Source: Maribacter aquivivus (lineage in GTDB: Bacteria > Bacteroidota > Bacteroidia > Flavobacteriales > Flavobacteriaceae). From it: DNA of 64,000 nt. The notes under the pieces were generated by a model. The model saw only the letters and a list, made by a program, of their open reading frames with translations. It was not told the DNA's origin and searched no databases. This document shows positions 63,322-64,000 of the stretch, piece by piece. The position numbers were made by a program, and so were the translations under genes. The stretch covers positions 477,317 to 541,316 of the forward strand of contig NZ_FQZX01000002.1 of assembly GCF_900142175.1 (NCBI RefSeq). The letters run 5' to 3'. Numbering within the stretch: the stretch's first letter is position 1; the number at the start of each line of letters is the position of its first letter.

Positions 63322-64000
63322 ATGATTTATTTAGCGTTTAGCATTCTATTTTCAAGCCTAATTTTCGTCATTTTTAAATTGTATGCCAAATATCAGGTTC
63401 AAATCATATATGCTATAATTACCAATTACTTTATTGCTTGTACTGTAGGTGTCATCTATTATAATGAGCCAATACACCTTGCTGAAATACCACAGAAAAG
63501 TTGGTTTTGGGGAAGTGTCGCATTAGGTCTTCTTTTCATACTAATATTTAACCTGATGGCAACAACCTCTCAGAAACTAGGAGTCTCTGTTGCATCAGTA
63601 GCCACTAAGATGTCGCTCACCATACCTGTATTATTCGGAGTTTTCTTCTATAAGGAGACACTAGGTGTATTGGAAATTATTGGGATCGTCCTTGCGTTAC
63701 TAGCCGTTTATTTCACCTCATTAAAAGAACAAAAAGTAAAAGCTGAAAAATGGGCTTTCGCATTACCTGTTTTAGTCTTTCTAGGTTCGGGAACTATAGA
63801 CACCAGCATAAAATACTTTCAAGATGCTCATATGCCCGAAGAGGAATATGCATTATTCTCTGCAACAGTATTTTTATCTGCAGGTATTTTCGGATTACTT
63901 TTCATCGCATTCAAATCTACCCAACAGCGACTAAAAGTAAATTTTAAAAATATTATTGGCGGTATTTGTTTGGGTGTCCCTAATTACTTCTCCATCTATT
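63322..64000 (+). CDS. EamA/DMT-family transporter, N-terminal part (cut by window end)
   Basis: The frame runs open to the edge (226 complete codons). It starts at an ATG immediately after the HAD stop. Alternating hydrophobic helices and short loops, with FYKETLGVLEIIGIVLALLAVYF, are typical of the EamA repeat of drug/metabolite transporters. At least six helices are visible before the end. Substrate unknown. Operon partner of ribD and the HAD gene, so a flavin-related or purine export role is conceivable but unsupported. Confidence 0.85.
   Translation, partial: MIYLAFSILFSSLIFVIFKLYAKYQVQIIYAIITNYFIACTVGVIYYNEPIHLAEIPQKSWFWGSVALGLLFILIFNLMATTSQKLGVSVASVATKMSLTIPVLFGVFFYKETLGVLEIIGIVLALLAVYFTSLKEQKVKAEKWAFALPVLVFLGSGTIDTSIKYFQDAHMPEEEYALFSATVFLSAGIFGLLFIAFKSTQQRLKVNFKNIIGGICLGVPNYFSIY

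Overview
The window reads as chromosome of a flavobacterium (Bacteroidota, family Flavobacteriaceae, probably marine). The evidence is the strong A+T bias by eye, the lack of Shine-Dalgarno sequences, repeated use of the flavobacterial -10 box TAnnTTTG (13 exact copies upstream of genes), the many Bacteroidota-type lipoproteins, a PorP/SprF-family protein, a PorD-like protein (DUF4835), and the conserved block dapA / bamD-rpoZ-coaBC-porD-recN. The genus cannot be fixed from the sequence alone. No phage, insertion sequence, CRISPR array, tRNA or rRNA was seen.

Layout. 1-1.7 kb: end of a leucine operon (leuA partial, leuB). 1.7-12.2 kb: pheT, a fasciclin protein, TlpA-like and other lipoproteins, an ABC-F ATPase and an SDR. 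12.2-12.4 kb: the signal recognition particle RNA on the minus strand with its own promoter. 12.5-15.5 kb: glutamine cyclotransferase, thioesterase and a beta-helix lipoprotein. 15.5-19.6 kb: a regulatory island with a LytTR regulator whose receiver lacks the phospho-acceptor Asp, a 58-residue secreted peptide ending in its own terminator, a lipoprotein-like TPR histidine kinase and a NarL/LuxR-type response regulator. 20-30.5 kb: glyA, a lipoprotein behind a sigma-54-like promoter, ytxJ, clpB, a TetR regulator, a PorP/SprF-SPOR protein, smpB and pcm. 30.6-36.8 kb: a co-directional operon (Gfo/Idh/MocA dehydrogenase, 3-hydroxyacyl-CoA dehydrogenase, YggS, DEDDh exonuclease with GIY-YIG-like domain, voltage-gated K+ channel, miaA, gluconokinase). 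36.9-49.4 kb: minus-strand housekeeping (RprXY-like two-component pair, coaE-YbbR-glycosyltransferase, fabI, recN-porD-coaBC-rpoZ-bamD, dapA). 49.4-56 kb: a split UshA-like 5'-nucleotidase and a more accessory stretch (Crp-like regulator, class D beta-lactamase, FAH-family hydrolase, membrane AraC regulator). 56-61.5 kb: a minus-strand operon (GNAT, prmC, LOG, ligA, Na+/H+ antiporter, small protein). 61.6 kb to the end: ribD, a HAD hydrolase and an EamA-type transporter cut by the window edge.

Most of the window is ordinary core genome. The best candidate for something undescribed is the 15.5-19.6 kb island. It could be a peptide-linked signalling module: secreted CxxC peptide, envelope TPR sensor kinase, response regulator and phosphorylation-independent LytTR regulator. 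That reading is inference from gene order and motifs. Secondary points of interest are an ABC-F protein in which only one composite ATP site looks intact, a DnaQ/GIY-YIG protein with a degenerate second nuclease motif, a class D beta-lactamase, and a sigma-54-like promoter. Several starts were moved from the longest open frame because a promoter box, a terminator or a signal peptide shows that the longer start cannot be used.
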